A stretch of DNA of 64,000 nt from Stenotrophomonas sp. SAM-B (GTDB taxonomy: Bacteria > Pseudomonadota > Gammaproteobacteria > Xanthomonadales > Xanthomonadaceae). A model generated the notes under the pieces. The model did no database searches. It was given only the letters and a program-made list of their open reading frames with translations, and was not told where the DNA came from. Shown piece by piece: positions 44,151-52,551 of the stretch (position 1 is the first letter of the stretch; every line of letters begins with the position of its first letter). Where the stretch lies: assembly GCF_013387485.1 (NCBI RefSeq), contig NZ_JABBXB010000002.1, forward strand, positions 248,001 through 312,000. The letters are read 5' to 3'. Made by a program: the position numbers and the translations under genes.

Positions 44151-45503
44151 TCAGAAGCCTCCGCCCAGCGCTTCGCGCAGCTGCCGGCGGAACGGCTCGA
44201 GCTTGTGCGAATGCGGTTGGAAGCCCAGCCCGACCCAGCGATCCTGTTCCTTGCCGTCGGCATCGATCTGTACTTCGTGACGGAACATCTCCTGGGTCGC
44301 GATCATGTTGTCGGTGACACCGGTGATTTCCGTGATCGAGATCAGTACCCGGCGGCCGCTGCCCAGGCGGGAGATCTGCACGATGAAATCGATGGCGCTG
44401 GCGATCTGCCGGCGCAAGCTGTCCTCGCTGCCCTGGAAACCAGCGAACCCGGCCAGCATCTCGATGCGGTAGAGGCAGTCGCGCGGCGAGTTGGCGTGGA
44501 TGGTGGCCATTGAGCCGTCATGGCCGGTGTTCATTGCCTGCAGCATTTCCAGCACTTCGGCGCCACGCACTTCGCCGACCACGATCCGGTCCGGGCGCAT
44601 GCGCAGGCTGTTGCGGACCAGGTCGCGGATGCTGATCGCGCCGTTGCCGTCCGCGCCGCCGATCCGACTTTCCAGGCGCACCACGTGCGGGTGGTTGAGC
44701 GAGAGCTCGGCGGTGTCTTCGACGGTGATCACGCGCTCGTTGGCCGGAATGTAGTTCGCCAGTGCATTGAGCAGCGAGGTCTTGCCCGAACTGGTGCCGC
44801 CCGACACCAGGATGTTGCAGCGCCCCAGCACCATCGCGTGCAGCAGCGCCTGCATCGGCCGGTCGAAGGTGCCCATGCGCAGCAGTTCGTCCGGGGTGAA
44901 CGGGTCCTTGCGGAATTTGCGGATCGAGACCATCGGCCCATCCACGGCCAGCGGCGAGATGATGGCGTTGAGGCGGCCGCCGTTGGGCAGGCGCGCATCC
45001 ACCATCGGGTTGGATTCATCCAGCCGGCGGCCGAGCGGGGCCAGGATCCGGCGCAGGATGCGCAGCAGGTGGCTGTCATCGCTGAAGCGCTGCGGCGCCC
45101 GCTTGAGCATGCCGCCCTGGGAGACGTGGATGTCCTTGTAACCGTTGATCAGGATGTCCTCGATCTCCGGATCATGCAGCAGGTCATCGAGCGGACCGAA
45201 GCCGGTGAGTTCCTTGACCAGCGCATTGGCGACGATGTCCTTCTCGGCTTCGTTGATCGGAATGCGCCATTCGTGGACGAAGCCGGCGGTCTGCGCATGC
45301 ACATAGCGCGACACGGTATCCGGCGCCCACGCATCGATGTCGATGCGCTCGTCCTCGATGCTGTTGAGCAGGTGCTCATGCGCGGCGATCAACACTTTCT
45401 GGTACTGCTCGGACTGCTCGAACGGCTGCACGCCATGCTCGGCCTCGGCGGCGGCATCGCCGCGGGCGGTGGCGGTCGGGAACGGGGTCACTTTGTCTTC
45501 CAT
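44151..45503 (-). CDS. tadA: TadA/CpaF secretion ATPase
   Basis: A 450-residue type II/IV secretion ATPase. An N-terminal helical domain (residues 1-100) precedes the RecA-like core: Walker [16 protein letters not shown] with Lys241, the Asp box in [10 protein letters not shown], and a Walker B-like [27 protein letters not shown]. It powers Flp pilus assembly from the cytosol. The start overlaps the cpaE 3' end by 16 bases, so the two are coupled. Confidence 0.96.
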   Translation of the reverse strand: MEDKVTPFPTATARGDAAAEAEHGVQPFEQSEQYQKVLIAAHEHLLNSIEDERIDIDAWAPDTVSRYVHAQTAGFVHEWRIPINEAEKDIVANALVKELTGFGPLDDLLHDPEIEDILINGYKDIHVSQGGMLKRAPQRFSDDSHLLRILRRILAPLGRRLDESNPMVDARLPNGGRLNAIISPLAVDGPMVSIRKFRKDPFTPDELLRMGTFDRPMQALLHAMVLGRCNILVSGGTSSGKTSLLNALANYIPANERVITVEDTAELSLNHPHVVRLESRIGGADGNGAISIRDLVRNSLRMRPDRIVVGEVRGAEVLEMLQAMNTGHDGSMATIHANSPRDCLYRIEMLAGFAGFQGSEDSLRRQIASAIDFIVQISRLGSGRRVLISITEITGVTDNMIATQEMFRHEVQIDADGKEQDRWVGLGFQPHSHKLEPFRRQLREALGGGF

Positions 45504-46765
45504 GGGGAACCACTCAGGCGAAGGGCGAGGTGTTCCCGCCAGCCCCTGGCCGGCGCGGGGGCCGTCGGATCCAGGTGCGACAACAGCGGGGCAAGGGCAC
45601 GCACATACGGATCACGGGGCGCATCCTGCAGCAGCAGGCGGCCATGGCTGGCACTGGAACGCAGTGTGGGCCGATCGGGCAGCGTCGCCAACAGCGGCAG
45701 CTCGAACCGGGCGGCGATCTGCGCCGGGCTCAGTCCGCTGGCATCGTCATGCCGGTTGATGATCAGCTGCGCCCGGGCATCGCGCGCGCCGACCTGGGTG
45801 AGGTGGCGGAGCATCTGGTCCAGCGAGACCAGGGTGCCGATCGACTGGTCGGCGATCAGCCATATCTCGTCGGCACTGTTGAGCAGCGACACCGGCAACT
45901 GGCGCAGCGGGACGCCGCCGAGATCGCACAGCACGGTGTGGAAGACACTGCGCAGGCGCTGCATCAGCATGCCGGGGTCGGGCAGTGCGGCCCCTTCCAT
46001 GCCCGGCGGCTGGCCGAGCAGGGTGACGCCGGTGGCATGGTGGGCCATCGCGGTACGCGCCAGCGTGGCATCGATGCGTCCGGCGTTACGCAGCGCATCG
46101 TCGAAATGGAAGCTGGGGTCCACATTGAGGTACAGCGTCAGATCGCCGGTGGGTTGCCCCAGGTCGAGCAGCAACGTGCCCGTGCCGGCAGGTGCCGTTT
46201 CAGTCGGAACACCCGGGTGCGCCGTCGTGGCCTGCTGCGCAAGCACGCCCAGATGCGCGGCCAGCGTGCTGCCGCCCACGCCGGGGCGTACCCCGAGCAG
46301 CAGCACCATGCGCGCGCGTGCCGGTGGCGCGACCGGGACGGCGCCGCGGCCCTGCACGCCCAGCGACGCGGCGCGGCGCAGCACGGCCTCCATGTCCTGT
46401 GGTGCGCTGTCCAGATCGAGCAGGTCGCGCAACCCGGCGCGCAGCGCGGCCACCACGCCGTCCATGTGCTCGGCCTGGGTCGAGCCCACCGCTACCAGCG
46501 GCAGCTCGGGCGCCTGCGCCTGCAGCTGGCGGGTCAGGGCCGCGGAAAACGCCGCGTGCTCATGCCGGTAGTCCAGCAGCACCACGCAGCCGGTATCGCG
46601 CAGCGGTTCCAGCGCCGACGCCGGCGCGGCGCTGTCCAGCCACTGCACCGTGCCCAGCGACGGCAGCAACGCCGAGAGCAGGGTGGCCAGTTCGCGGTCC
46701 GGCGCAAACAGCACGAGCTTCATCGAAGCATCCCGTGGTTGGACCAGTTGCAGGGTGGCGGACAT
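45488..46765 (-). CDS. cpaE: CpaE/TadZ-like protein with degenerate Walker A
   Basis: A 425-residue MinD/ParA-like protein. An N-terminal receiver-like domain (residues about 15-125: MKLVLFAPDRELATLLSALL; GCVVLLDYRH; AALRAGLRDLLDL) is followed by the ATPase domain: GVRPGVGGST (158-167) stands where a deviant Walker A GxGKT is expected, and LLLDLGQPTGDLTLYL holds the usual acidic switch. The invariant lysine is replaced by Gly165, so nucleotide hydrolysis may be lost. TadZ/CpaE proteins position the Tad machine at a pole. An alternative start at ATG 46723 exists. Confidence 0.85.
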   Translation of the reverse strand: MSATLQLVQPRDASMKLVLFAPDRELATLLSALLPSLGTVQWLDSAAPASALEPLRDTGCVVLLDYRHEHAAFSAALTRQLQAQAPELPLVAVGSTQAEHMDGVVAALRAGLRDLLDLDSAPQDMEAVLRRAASLGVQGRGAVPVAPPARARMVLLLGVRPGVGGSTLAAHLGVLAQQATTAHPGVPTETAPAGTGTLLLDLGQPTGDLTLYLNVDPSFHFDDALRNAGRIDATLARTAMAHHATGVTLLGQPPGMEGAALPDPGMLMQRLRSVFHTVLCDLGGVPLRQLPVSLLNSADEIWLIADQSIGTLVSLDQMLRHLTQVGARDARAQLIINRHDDASGLSPAQIAARFELPLLATLPDRPTLRSSASHGRLLLQDAPRDPYVRALAPLLSHLDPTAPAPARGWREHLALRLSGSPWKTK

Positions 46766-46790
46766 GGAGGGCAGGTTCCTGGCATCGGGC

Positions 46791-48158
46791 TCAGCGCGAG
46801 AATCCGGGCAGCTGGTCCGAAGACGCCGGGCTCAGCAGCCAGGCCCCCCAGACCGGCAGGTTCGGCGATGCCTCGCGCTGGCCCGGCAGCGGCACTTCGG
46901 TGCCCTGGGCCAGGGGCTGCACCAGCCGTGGCGTCACGATGATGACCAGCTCCTTCTCTTCCTTCTTGTAATTCAGGGTGCGGAAGAACGAGCCGATGAT
47001 CGGCAGATCGCCGAGCAGCGGCACCTTGTCCACGTTGGAGGTGACGTTGTTGCTGACCAGCCCGCCGATCACGAAGGTTTCGCCGTCGCCCAGCTCGACC
47101 GTGGTGTCCGCGCGGCGCGTGGTGATCGATGGCACCTGCACATCGTTGTAGGTGATGCCGGCGGCATAGTTGAGATCGCTTGCTTCCGGGGCGACCTTCA
47201 GCGCGATGCGGTTCGGGCCGAGCACGGTCGGGGTCACGGTCAGGCCGATGCCGAACGGCTTGAACGTCACCGTGGTGGTGCCCAGGCCCTGCGGCTCGAG
47301 GATCGGCAGCTCGCCACCGGCCAGGAAGCTCGCGCTCTGCCCGGAAAGCGCGACCAGGGTCGGCTCGGCCAGCACCCGGGCCATGCCGTTGCTCTGCAGC
47401 AGGTCGATGTTCGCATCCCACCCATGGGTGAGGGATTTGAACACCAACCCGAATGCGGACGAGAGCGGGTTGGTGATGATGACGTCGTCGGGGCCGGCCG
47501 ATTCGCCGGCGGGCAACAGGCCCGGCAGGATGGAACCCGGGCGGGTGATGCCGTAGTAGAAACCGTTGTTGCCGTTGAAGTTCTTGTTGCCGAAGCTCAT
47601 GCCGATCTGGCGCAGCACCGACTTGTTGAACTCGACGATCTTCACCTCGACCTGGACCACGCCACCGCTGGCGATGGTGGAGATGTCGGCGAGCTGGCCG
47701 TCCTTGCCCACCGCCATCGCGGCGGCTTTCACGCTGCTCTGGTGCTCCAGCAGCGACGGGCTCAGGCCCTGCAGCAGGCCCTGGCCGTCCTGCACGATCA
47801 GGCCGGTGCCGCCACCCTGCGCGCTGACGGCGCCCTGCACCGCGCTTCGCACCTCGACCTGTAGACGCTCCGGCTCGCGGCTGCCGTTGCGCCACAACAG
47901 CAACGTGGTGCTGCCCGGCGCCTTGCCGACCAGCAGTGCCTCACGGCCGCGCAGCATCACCACGTCGGCCACGCTGGGATCGGCGATGGCCACACGCTCC
48001 AGGTTGGCCGGCAGTGACCACGGCCGCTGTTCGCGCGTCTGCAGCACCAGCTCTGCCTCGGCGCTGGCCAGCAGCGGGCTGCCGATCAGCACGCCGACCA
48101 GCAGGCAGCGTGGCAAAACGTGGGAGAGACGGCGCGCGAGGGTGGGGCGTTCGGTCAT
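46791..48158 (-). CDS. cpaC: CpaC/RcpA outer-membrane secretin
   Basis: A 455-residue secretin of the Tad system: signal peptide CLLVGVLIGSPLLASA, an N-terminal domain with VAIADPSVADVVMLRGREALLVGKAPGST (pilus-type N domain), and the beta-barrel core with VVQVEVKIVEFNKSVLRQIG, SGQSASFLAGGELPI and DGETFVIGGLVSN...VPLLGDLPIIGSFF. It forms the pore for the Flp pilus. ATG 48158 is chosen; an in-frame ATG at 48173 also fits between cpaB and cpaC. Confidence 0.93.
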   Translation of the reverse strand: MTERPTLARRLSHVLPRCLLVGVLIGSPLLASAEAELVLQTREQRPWSLPANLERVAIADPSVADVVMLRGREALLVGKAPGSTTLLLWRNGSREPERLQVEVRSAVQGAVSAQGGGTGLIVQDGQGLLQGLSPSLLEHQSSVKAAAMAVGKDGQLADISTIASGGVVQVEVKIVEFNKSVLRQIGMSFGNKNFNGNNGFYYGITRPGSILPGLLPAGESAGPDDVIITNPLSSAFGLVFKSLTHGWDANIDLLQSNGMARVLAEPTLVALSGQSASFLAGGELPILEPQGLGTTTVTFKPFGIGLTVTPTVLGPNRIALKVAPEASDLNYAAGITYNDVQVPSITTRRADTTVELGDGETFVIGGLVSNNVTSNVDKVPLLGDLPIIGSFFRTLNYKKEEKELVIIVTPRLVQPLAQGTEVPLPGQREASPNLPVWGAWLLSPASSDQLPGFSR

Positions 48159-48177
48159 GGGCTGTCTCGGCATGGGT

Positions 48178-49215
48178 TTAGCGCGACCCGCTATGGGAGG
48201 AAATGTCGCCACGGATGATTTCGATGCCGCGGTCCGCGCGCGGCGTGGCGCGGCGGGGGGCGCTGCTCGGTAGCGGCAGTGCGGCGGCCGTACTGCGTCC
48301 CCGGCCGGCCAATGCATCGGTGTCGATGCCGGCATAGGCGTCGTTCTCCGGGCGCTGCAGGGCCAGGCGCTCGTCGGCGGAGAGCTCTCGGCGCGGGCTG
48401 AGCACGCGGTTGGGCGTCGGGAACAGCGCCTGGTCCGGCAGCCCGATGTCGGCCGGGTTGCGCAGCGCCAGGAACAGCTTGCCCTGCTGGGCGCCGAGCA
48501 GCAGTCGGTTCGCTTCGGCGACCGGCACGGCCAGCACCGCGCTGCGTGCCGGGGCCGTGCTGCCCTCGCTGCGGGAGCCGCCCGCCGAACTGCTCCCGCC
48601 GGTGATGTCCTGTGCGCGGCTGTCGGCGGGCGGCGGCTCGCTGCCATCGGCCGGCACCGTGGCCACGCTCTGTACGTCATGCGCGCCATAGCTGAGCACG
48701 CGCAGGCGCGACAGCAGCAGCCGGGTCTGTGCATCGCCGTCATCGCGCAACCCACCGGAGGCGCGCAGGTTGAGGAAGACGTCGACGAAATCGCCGGGCT
48801 GGATGCGGTTGCCGGCGGCGACCAGTTCGTCCACCGGTACGGCGAGCGCACGCTCGCCGGGGTTCAGGCGCAACGAAAAGCCCTGTGCGATCTGTGTCGT
48901 CTGGATCTGGCTGCCGGCCGGGATGTCCTGGGTCGGCACCGCGCCGACCAGCGCGTCGATCGAGGTGTAGGCGCCAGTGGGGCGTTGAGGATGCCCCGTG
49001 ACGCGCAGGTCCTCGGCCGTGATCGGGCGTCCGGCCGGCAACGCGCCGACCGCCTCGACCACCGGCCAGGTCGTCGGTTGTGCCGGTGCGTTCGCCGTCG
49101 CCGGCGTCCCGGGGGGCGTCTGGCTGGCGCGACGGCTTACGCCGAAGGCGACGATCGCGAGGATCACCGCCAGGCCGATCAACAGGATCGCGGCGATGCG
49201 GGTCAACTTGAGCAT
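48178..49215 (-). CDS. cpaB: CpaB/RcpC Flp pilus assembly protein
   Basis: A 345-residue protein with N-terminal signal anchor ILLIGLAVILAIVAFGVS, a SAF/antifreeze-like domain (WPVVEAVGALPAGRPITAEDL, AVPTQDIPAGSQI, VPVDELVAAGNRIQPGDFVDVFLNL) and the RcpC/CpaB C-terminal domain AVLAVPVAEANRLLLGAQQGKLFLALRNP. It belongs to the periplasmic part of the Tad machine and helps pilin maturation or secretin function. It starts 19 bp after tadE. Confidence 0.9.
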   Translation of the reverse strand: MLKLTRIAAILLIGLAVILAIVAFGVSRRASQTPPGTPATANAPAQPTTWPVVEAVGALPAGRPITAEDLRVTGHPQRPTGAYTSIDALVGAVPTQDIPAGSQIQTTQIAQGFSLRLNPGERALAVPVDELVAAGNRIQPGDFVDVFLNLRASGGLRDDGDAQTRLLLSRLRVLSYGAHDVQSVATVPADGSEPPPADSRAQDITGGSSSAGGSRSEGSTAPARSAVLAVPVAEANRLLLGAQQGKLFLALRNPADIGLPDQALFPTPNRVLSPRRELSADERLALQRPENDAYAGIDTDALAGRGRSTAAALPLPSSAPRRATPRADRGIEIIRGDISSHSGSR

Positions 49216-49234
49216 GCTGTTCTCCGGAGTGTCA

Positions 49235-49723
49235 TCAGTTGCCGCCGAGGTCGAGCTGGGCGACGGCGGTGCTGCGCAGTGGCTTGGGCATCACCCAGCC
49301 ATAGACGCGGCCGGTGCCGGGCAGGAACGGGTAGGCGCTGTAGTCGTAGCTCACTTCCACCCGGATGCACTGCGCGGCCGGCAGGTCGGCGCACGGCGCG
49401 GGCGTGGAGACGGTGATCGGCGGGGCGGCAGCCGCAGCGCAGTCGGGGGCCTGTTTGGCATAAGTGAGCAGCCACTGCATGGAGCGGCGCGCCGCCAGGC
49501 AGGCGGCAGTACGGCGTTCGGTCGGCGTGGCATGGCGGAAGGCGGCCCGTGCGCCCTCGGCCGAGGCCGCCGAGAGCGTCTGCTGCACGGCCATGATCAT
49601 CACGCCGGAGTACGTGACCAGCAACAGCGGCAACAGGCCGAACAGCAGCATCAAGGCGAATTCCAGCGTGGCGATGCCGCGTTGGGGCCGGGCAGGACGG
49701 CGGTGCGGATGGGCAATCGTCAT
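49235..49723 (-). CDS. tadE: TadE-like minor pseudopilin
   Basis: A 162-residue protein whose N-terminal segment RGIATLEFALMLLFGLLPLL is a prepilin-like signal (cleavage after Gly, Glu at +5) followed by QTLSAASAEGARAAFRHA. The remaining 90 residues form a small exported domain with four cysteines (DCAAAAAP, APCADLPAAQC). Its ATG overlaps the tadV stop (ATGA at 49720-49723). Confidence 0.85.
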   Translation of the reverse strand: MTIAHPHRRPARPQRGIATLEFALMLLFGLLPLLLVTYSGVMIMAVQQTLSAASAEGARAAFRHATPTERRTAACLAARRSMQWLLTYAKQAPDCAAAAAPPITVSTPAPCADLPAAQCIRVEVSYDYSAYPFLPGTGRVYGWVMPKPLRSTAVAQLDLGGN

Positions 49724-50265
49724 GCGGCACCGCCGACGTGCTGCTGCAGCACCCACCACAGGCTGGCGAAGGCCAGGTACGCCGCGTACGGGATTCCGAC
49801 CCGGCCTTGGCGTGCATGACGCCACTGCGCGATCACCGGCTGCACCCTGCGCGAGACCGGACCGCTGGAGCCGGTGGACAGTGCGTCGTGGAAGAAGACA
49901 GGTCCAATGCGCCGCGCGACGATCACGCACATCGCATGTGCCCCGGCGAGCAGGCTGGCGATGATCCAGATCGGCAGCAGCGGTGCGGCGCCGAGCAGCA
50001 GGCCGAGCACCGCAAAATACTTGACGTCACCGGCGCCCATCCAGCCGATGGCATAGAACGGCAGCAGCGACAGCAATCCCAGTGCGAAGCCCAGCAGGTG
50101 CGTGCCCGGAAAGCCACGGCCCGCCATCAACCACTGCCAGGCCAGCGCCACCAGTGCCAGGCCGGTGGCCAGCATCAACCCACGATTGGACACCCGTCGG
50201 GCGTACAGGTCATGGATGGCGACCTGTACGCCCAGCAGCAATGCCACCAGGGGAAGGAGTTCCAT
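49720..50265 (-). CDS. tadV: TadV/CpaA prepilin peptidase
   Basis: A 181-residue aspartic protease (A24) with about six membrane segments. The two catalytic Asps are in VAIHDLYARRVSN (Asp19) and the GxGD motif GWMGAGDVKYF (Asp80). It cleaves the prepilin signals of Flp and TadE-type proteins. It lies between flp and tadE and is coupled to tadE. Confidence 0.92.
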   Translation of the reverse strand: MELLPLVALLLGVQVAIHDLYARRVSNRGLMLATGLALVALAWQWLMAGRGFPGTHLLGFALGLLSLLPFYAIGWMGAGDVKYFAVLGLLLGAAPLLPIWIIASLLAGAHAMCVIVARRIGPVFFHDALSTGSSGPVSRRVQPVIAQWRHARQGRVGIPYAAYLAFASLWWVLQQHVGGAA

Positions 50266-50314
50266 GCGTTATGTCCCCCGAATCGGTCGTGCCTCAACAC
50301 GTCCGCGCCATGCC

Positions 50315-50339
50315 GTCGCCACGGGGAGAGCCGGGCGAC
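50315..50339 (-). other. Hairpin between flp and tadV
   Basis: GTCGCC (50315-50320) and GGCGAC (50334-50339) form a 6-bp stem with a 13-base loop, within the 98-bp gap between flp and tadV. A partial stop or stabiliser here would let the major pilin be expressed above the machinery genes. The stem is short, so this is tentative. Confidence 0.35.
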
Positions 50340-50363
50340 AGCGCGGGCAGTCACATCAGACGA

Positions 50364-50555
50364 TCAGGCCGACGCTTTCCCGGTGGCGTCCTCGACGACT
50401 TCACCGAGTTTCTTGAAGAGCTCGGTGAAGAACCCTTCGATCTGCGTTTTACCCACGACCACCAGGATGCCCGCGATCACGGCGGCCAGCAGGCCGTACT
50501 CGAGCGCGGTCACGCCATCTTCTTCCACGAGGAACTTGCGAACGGATGCATTCAT
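50364..50555 (-). CDS. flp: Flp major pilin
   Basis: A 63-residue prepilin: short basic leader MNASVRKFLVEEDG, cleavage site before VTALEYGL (Glu at +5, Tyr at +6), and a single hydrophobic helix LLAAVIAGILVVV, then a polar tail GKTQIEGFFTELFKKLGEVVED. It is the subunit of the Flp pilus. The ATG at 50555 is preferred over an in-frame start at 50576. GGGAG lies upstream. It is the first gene of the minus-strand Tad run. Confidence 0.95.
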   Translation of the reverse strand: MNASVRKFLVEEDGVTALEYGLLAAVIAGILVVVGKTQIEGFFTELFKKLGEVVEDATGKASA

Positions 50556-50689
50556 GACGGTTTCTCCCTTTCCCAATCAGAGCCCGAACGGGCGGATACA
50601 ACCCCTGGTACCGATGGTGTTGCCTGGCTCCGCCAGGACGTCCATCTCGACCGCGCATCCTGCGCAGTGCGGCCCTTTACAGGCCTGCG

Positions 50690-50809
50690 CTATCGGCCGG
50701 GCAGTGCCCGGGCGACGTCATTGGCGGCAGATCGCGCTGGACAGTGCGTCACTGCTGCCGGCACGCGGCTGTGGCAATGAAGGCACTGAAGATGAAGGTT
50801 GCTGTCCAT
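50690..50809 (-). CDS. Possible 39-residue small protein with CxxC
   Basis: A short frame MDSNLHLQCLHCHSRVPAAV... preceded by the strong purine run GGGGGA, with CLHC and HC motifs that could bind a metal. It is upstream of flp and in the same direction. Coding status is uncertain because the length is small and no family is known. Confidence 0.3.
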   Translation of the reverse strand: MDSNLHLQCLHCHSRVPAAVTHCPARSAANDVARALPGR

Positions 50810-51020
50810 GGCGTTCCCCCTGTGTTGCAGTATCACCGCGTCGGTATGTCCGGGCGTCCTGATCGGGATGCTCGACGAATCGCGCGGTATCCAATACACA
50901 AAATCGGCAGACCCGGATTCAACTTTAGGGAAAACCGGCCAGCTGCTGCTGCGCTGTATGAACCTGATGTAATGGCGCCAAAGTGAAGTGCGGGTGGAGA
51001 TTATGTGAGTACAGCGTGAT

Positions 51021-51034
51021 GTCAACTATTTGAC
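51021..51034. promoter_or_regulatory. GTCAA-N4-TTGAC palindrome upstream of AraC
   Basis: A 5-bp inverted repeat with a 4-base spacer in the A/T-rich part of the divergent region. A candidate operator; no regulator is implied directly. Confidence 0.3.
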
Positions 51035-51346
51035 GGTGTGCGGACGCGCACAAACGCTGGGTTTCACGGGTGTCGGCCATATTTGTGATGGCGATTGTGA
51101 TTCTGTTTACCTGGCGTCCAGTTCGGGCATACTTGCCAAAAATGCGCATCGAATCACGCGCGCAGAGCGGCAAGGCATCTGCTGAATCATTTAGCGGGAA
51201 TCGCCGGATGATCTGGATGGGCGGGCAGGAGGAATCGCCGCGGCAGGTTGGCCGTAACAGAATGCGCAGCAGGAATCGAAGGAGTGCGCACCCGGTGGCC
51301 ATGTGGCGAGGCACCGGGGGTCCAGGCCAAAGGGGGCATCACTGTC

Positions 51347-52336
51347 ATGGTAGATGGTGTGGTGGATAACCGGATCGAGAGCGGGCTAAGGGCATTCGAC
51401 CTGGCGTCGCTCAGTGGTGTGTTGCGTGTCTGCGACCTGGAAATGGTGCTGCTGGATGGCAACGGCCCGCGGGCCGCCATTGAATCGCAGGTGCACGACG
51501 AGGCATTGTTCTGCACGGCCGTGAGCGGGTTCCATTTCCGCGGCCGTTTCATGCTGCCGCAGGACTGGTGCCTGCTGGGTCTGATCCACGCCACTGACGA
51601 GAATGTGAGCTGGTGCCACGGCATGCCGCTCGCGGCGGGGATGGCGTTGACCGTTCTGCCCGAAGGCATCAGCGAGTTCACGCTCAGCGCCGGCACCCAC
51701 CTCACCCTGCTGCTCGCGCCGATGCAGCGGGTGCAGCGCAAACTGACCGAACTCAGCCTGCGCAACACACTGCCTTCGGGCCAGGCGCTGTCCCTGTTCC
51801 ACGTTGGCGCGGCCGGCGGCGCGGCGCGCTTGATGCAACGCTATGCCGATGTGCATGCCGCGCTGGCCGGGCAGGGCGGCGCCTTGGCGGCCGATGCCGT
51901 GGATACCCTGCTGCATGACCACATCCAGGCCCTGTTGGGCGCCGGCAGCGACGACCACCCGACCTGCAGCCGGGGCCGGCGTACGCATTATCTGATCGCC
52001 CAGCGCGCCGAGAACTTCATGCGGCTCAATCTGCGTCGCTATATCTACATGAATGAAATCTGCGACGCGGCCGGTGTCAGCGAGCGCGCGCTGCGATATG
52101 CCTTCGAAGACCTGTTCGGCACCTCGCCCAACCGCTATCTCTCGATGCTGCGCCTGTGCGCCGCATGCCGCGGGTTGTCGATGGCCGATTCCAGCCGCAA
52201 ATCGGTCAAGGCGATCGCGCTCAGTTGCGGACTGTGGGACCTGTCGCGCTTTGCCGATAATTATCGGCGCGTGTTCGGCGAGCTGCCACGCGACACACTG
52301 ATGCGCGCGCCCGCGCAGATGGGCAGCCCGGCCTGA
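51347..52336 (+). CDS. AraC-family regulator between Tad and adhesin
   Basis: A 329-residue regulator. The N-terminal domain (to about residue 210) is of unknown fold with strand-like segments (FHFRGRFMLPQDWCLLGLIHATDE; MALTVLPEGISEFTLSAGTHLTLLLAP). The C-terminal double helix-turn-helix has YIYMNEICDAAGVSERALRYAFEDLFGTSPNRYLSMLRL and SVKAIALSCGLWDLSRFADNYRRVFGELPRDTL. Its position between the Tad locus and the adhesin gene points to control of attachment factors. ATG 51347 follows GGGGG; an in-frame start at 51248 is possible. Confidence 0.87.
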   Translation: MVDGVVDNRIESGLRAFDLASLSGVLRVCDLEMVLLDGNGPRAAIESQVHDEALFCTAVSGFHFRGRFMLPQDWCLLGLIHATDENVSWCHGMPLAAGMALTVLPEGISEFTLSAGTHLTLLLAPMQRVQRKLTELSLRNTLPSGQALSLFHVGAAGGAARLMQRYADVHAALAGQGGALAADAVDTLLHDHIQALLGAGSDDHPTCSRGRRTHYLIAQRAENFMRLNLRRYIYMNEICDAAGVSERALRYAFEDLFGTSPNRYLSMLRLCAACRGLSMADSSRKSVKAIALSCGLWDLSRFADNYRRVFGELPRDTLMRAPAQMGSPA

Positions 52337-52374
52337 GCATTCAAAAGAGTATCCACACGCCGGCCGTGCACATA

Positions 52375-52452
52375 TTCGGCAACCTGCCGAAATTGCCCAT
52401 CACCCTGCCGGTTTTACCCGTCGTCTTGCCGGAACGCACGTTTGTGCTGCCG
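52375..52452 (+). repeat. Four TGCCG words spaced exactly 21 bp
   Basis: TGCCG occurs at 52385, 52406, 52427 and 52448, every 21 bp, and the first is paired with an upstream inverted copy (TTCGGCA at 52375-52381, TGCCGAA at 52385-52391). The 21-bp phase places sites on one face of DNA, as for AraC-type direct repeats. Read in frame from 52366 it could also encode a small peptide with LP every seven residues, ending TAA at 52456-52458. The array lies 100 bp before the adhesin start. Confidence 0.7.
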
Positions 52453-52551
52453 GAATAAAGTGCTCGCGGTTTGACCCCTCGACTGTAATGACATCCACGT
52501 GCCGTCAGGCACCGGTGATGTTCAACGCATTCGTACACGGGGGAATACCTG

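Larger units (their letters stand above)
50577..51346. promoter_or_regulatory. Divergent control region between Tad and AraC genes
   Basis: This 770-bp stretch has no convincing large gene. Its middle (about 50870-51200) is visibly richer in A/T than the rest of the window. It holds a GTCAA-CTAT-TTGAC palindrome (51021-51034) and two TTGTGAT words 12 bp apart (51083-51089, 51095-51101). It presumably carries the flp and araC promoters. One small ORF with a good ribosome site lies inside (50690-50809). Confidence 0.5.

Noticed and set aside
51083-51101. CRP/Clp binding site (TGTGA-N6-TCACA)
   Set aside because: Only TTGTGAT half-sites in direct repeat are present; the inverted partner is missing.
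52375-52452. Plant-inducible promoter (PIP) box interpretation of the TGCCG array
   Set aside because: PIP boxes are TTCGB-N15-TTCGB in direct repeat. The words here are TGCCG with 21-bp period and no TTCGB pair.
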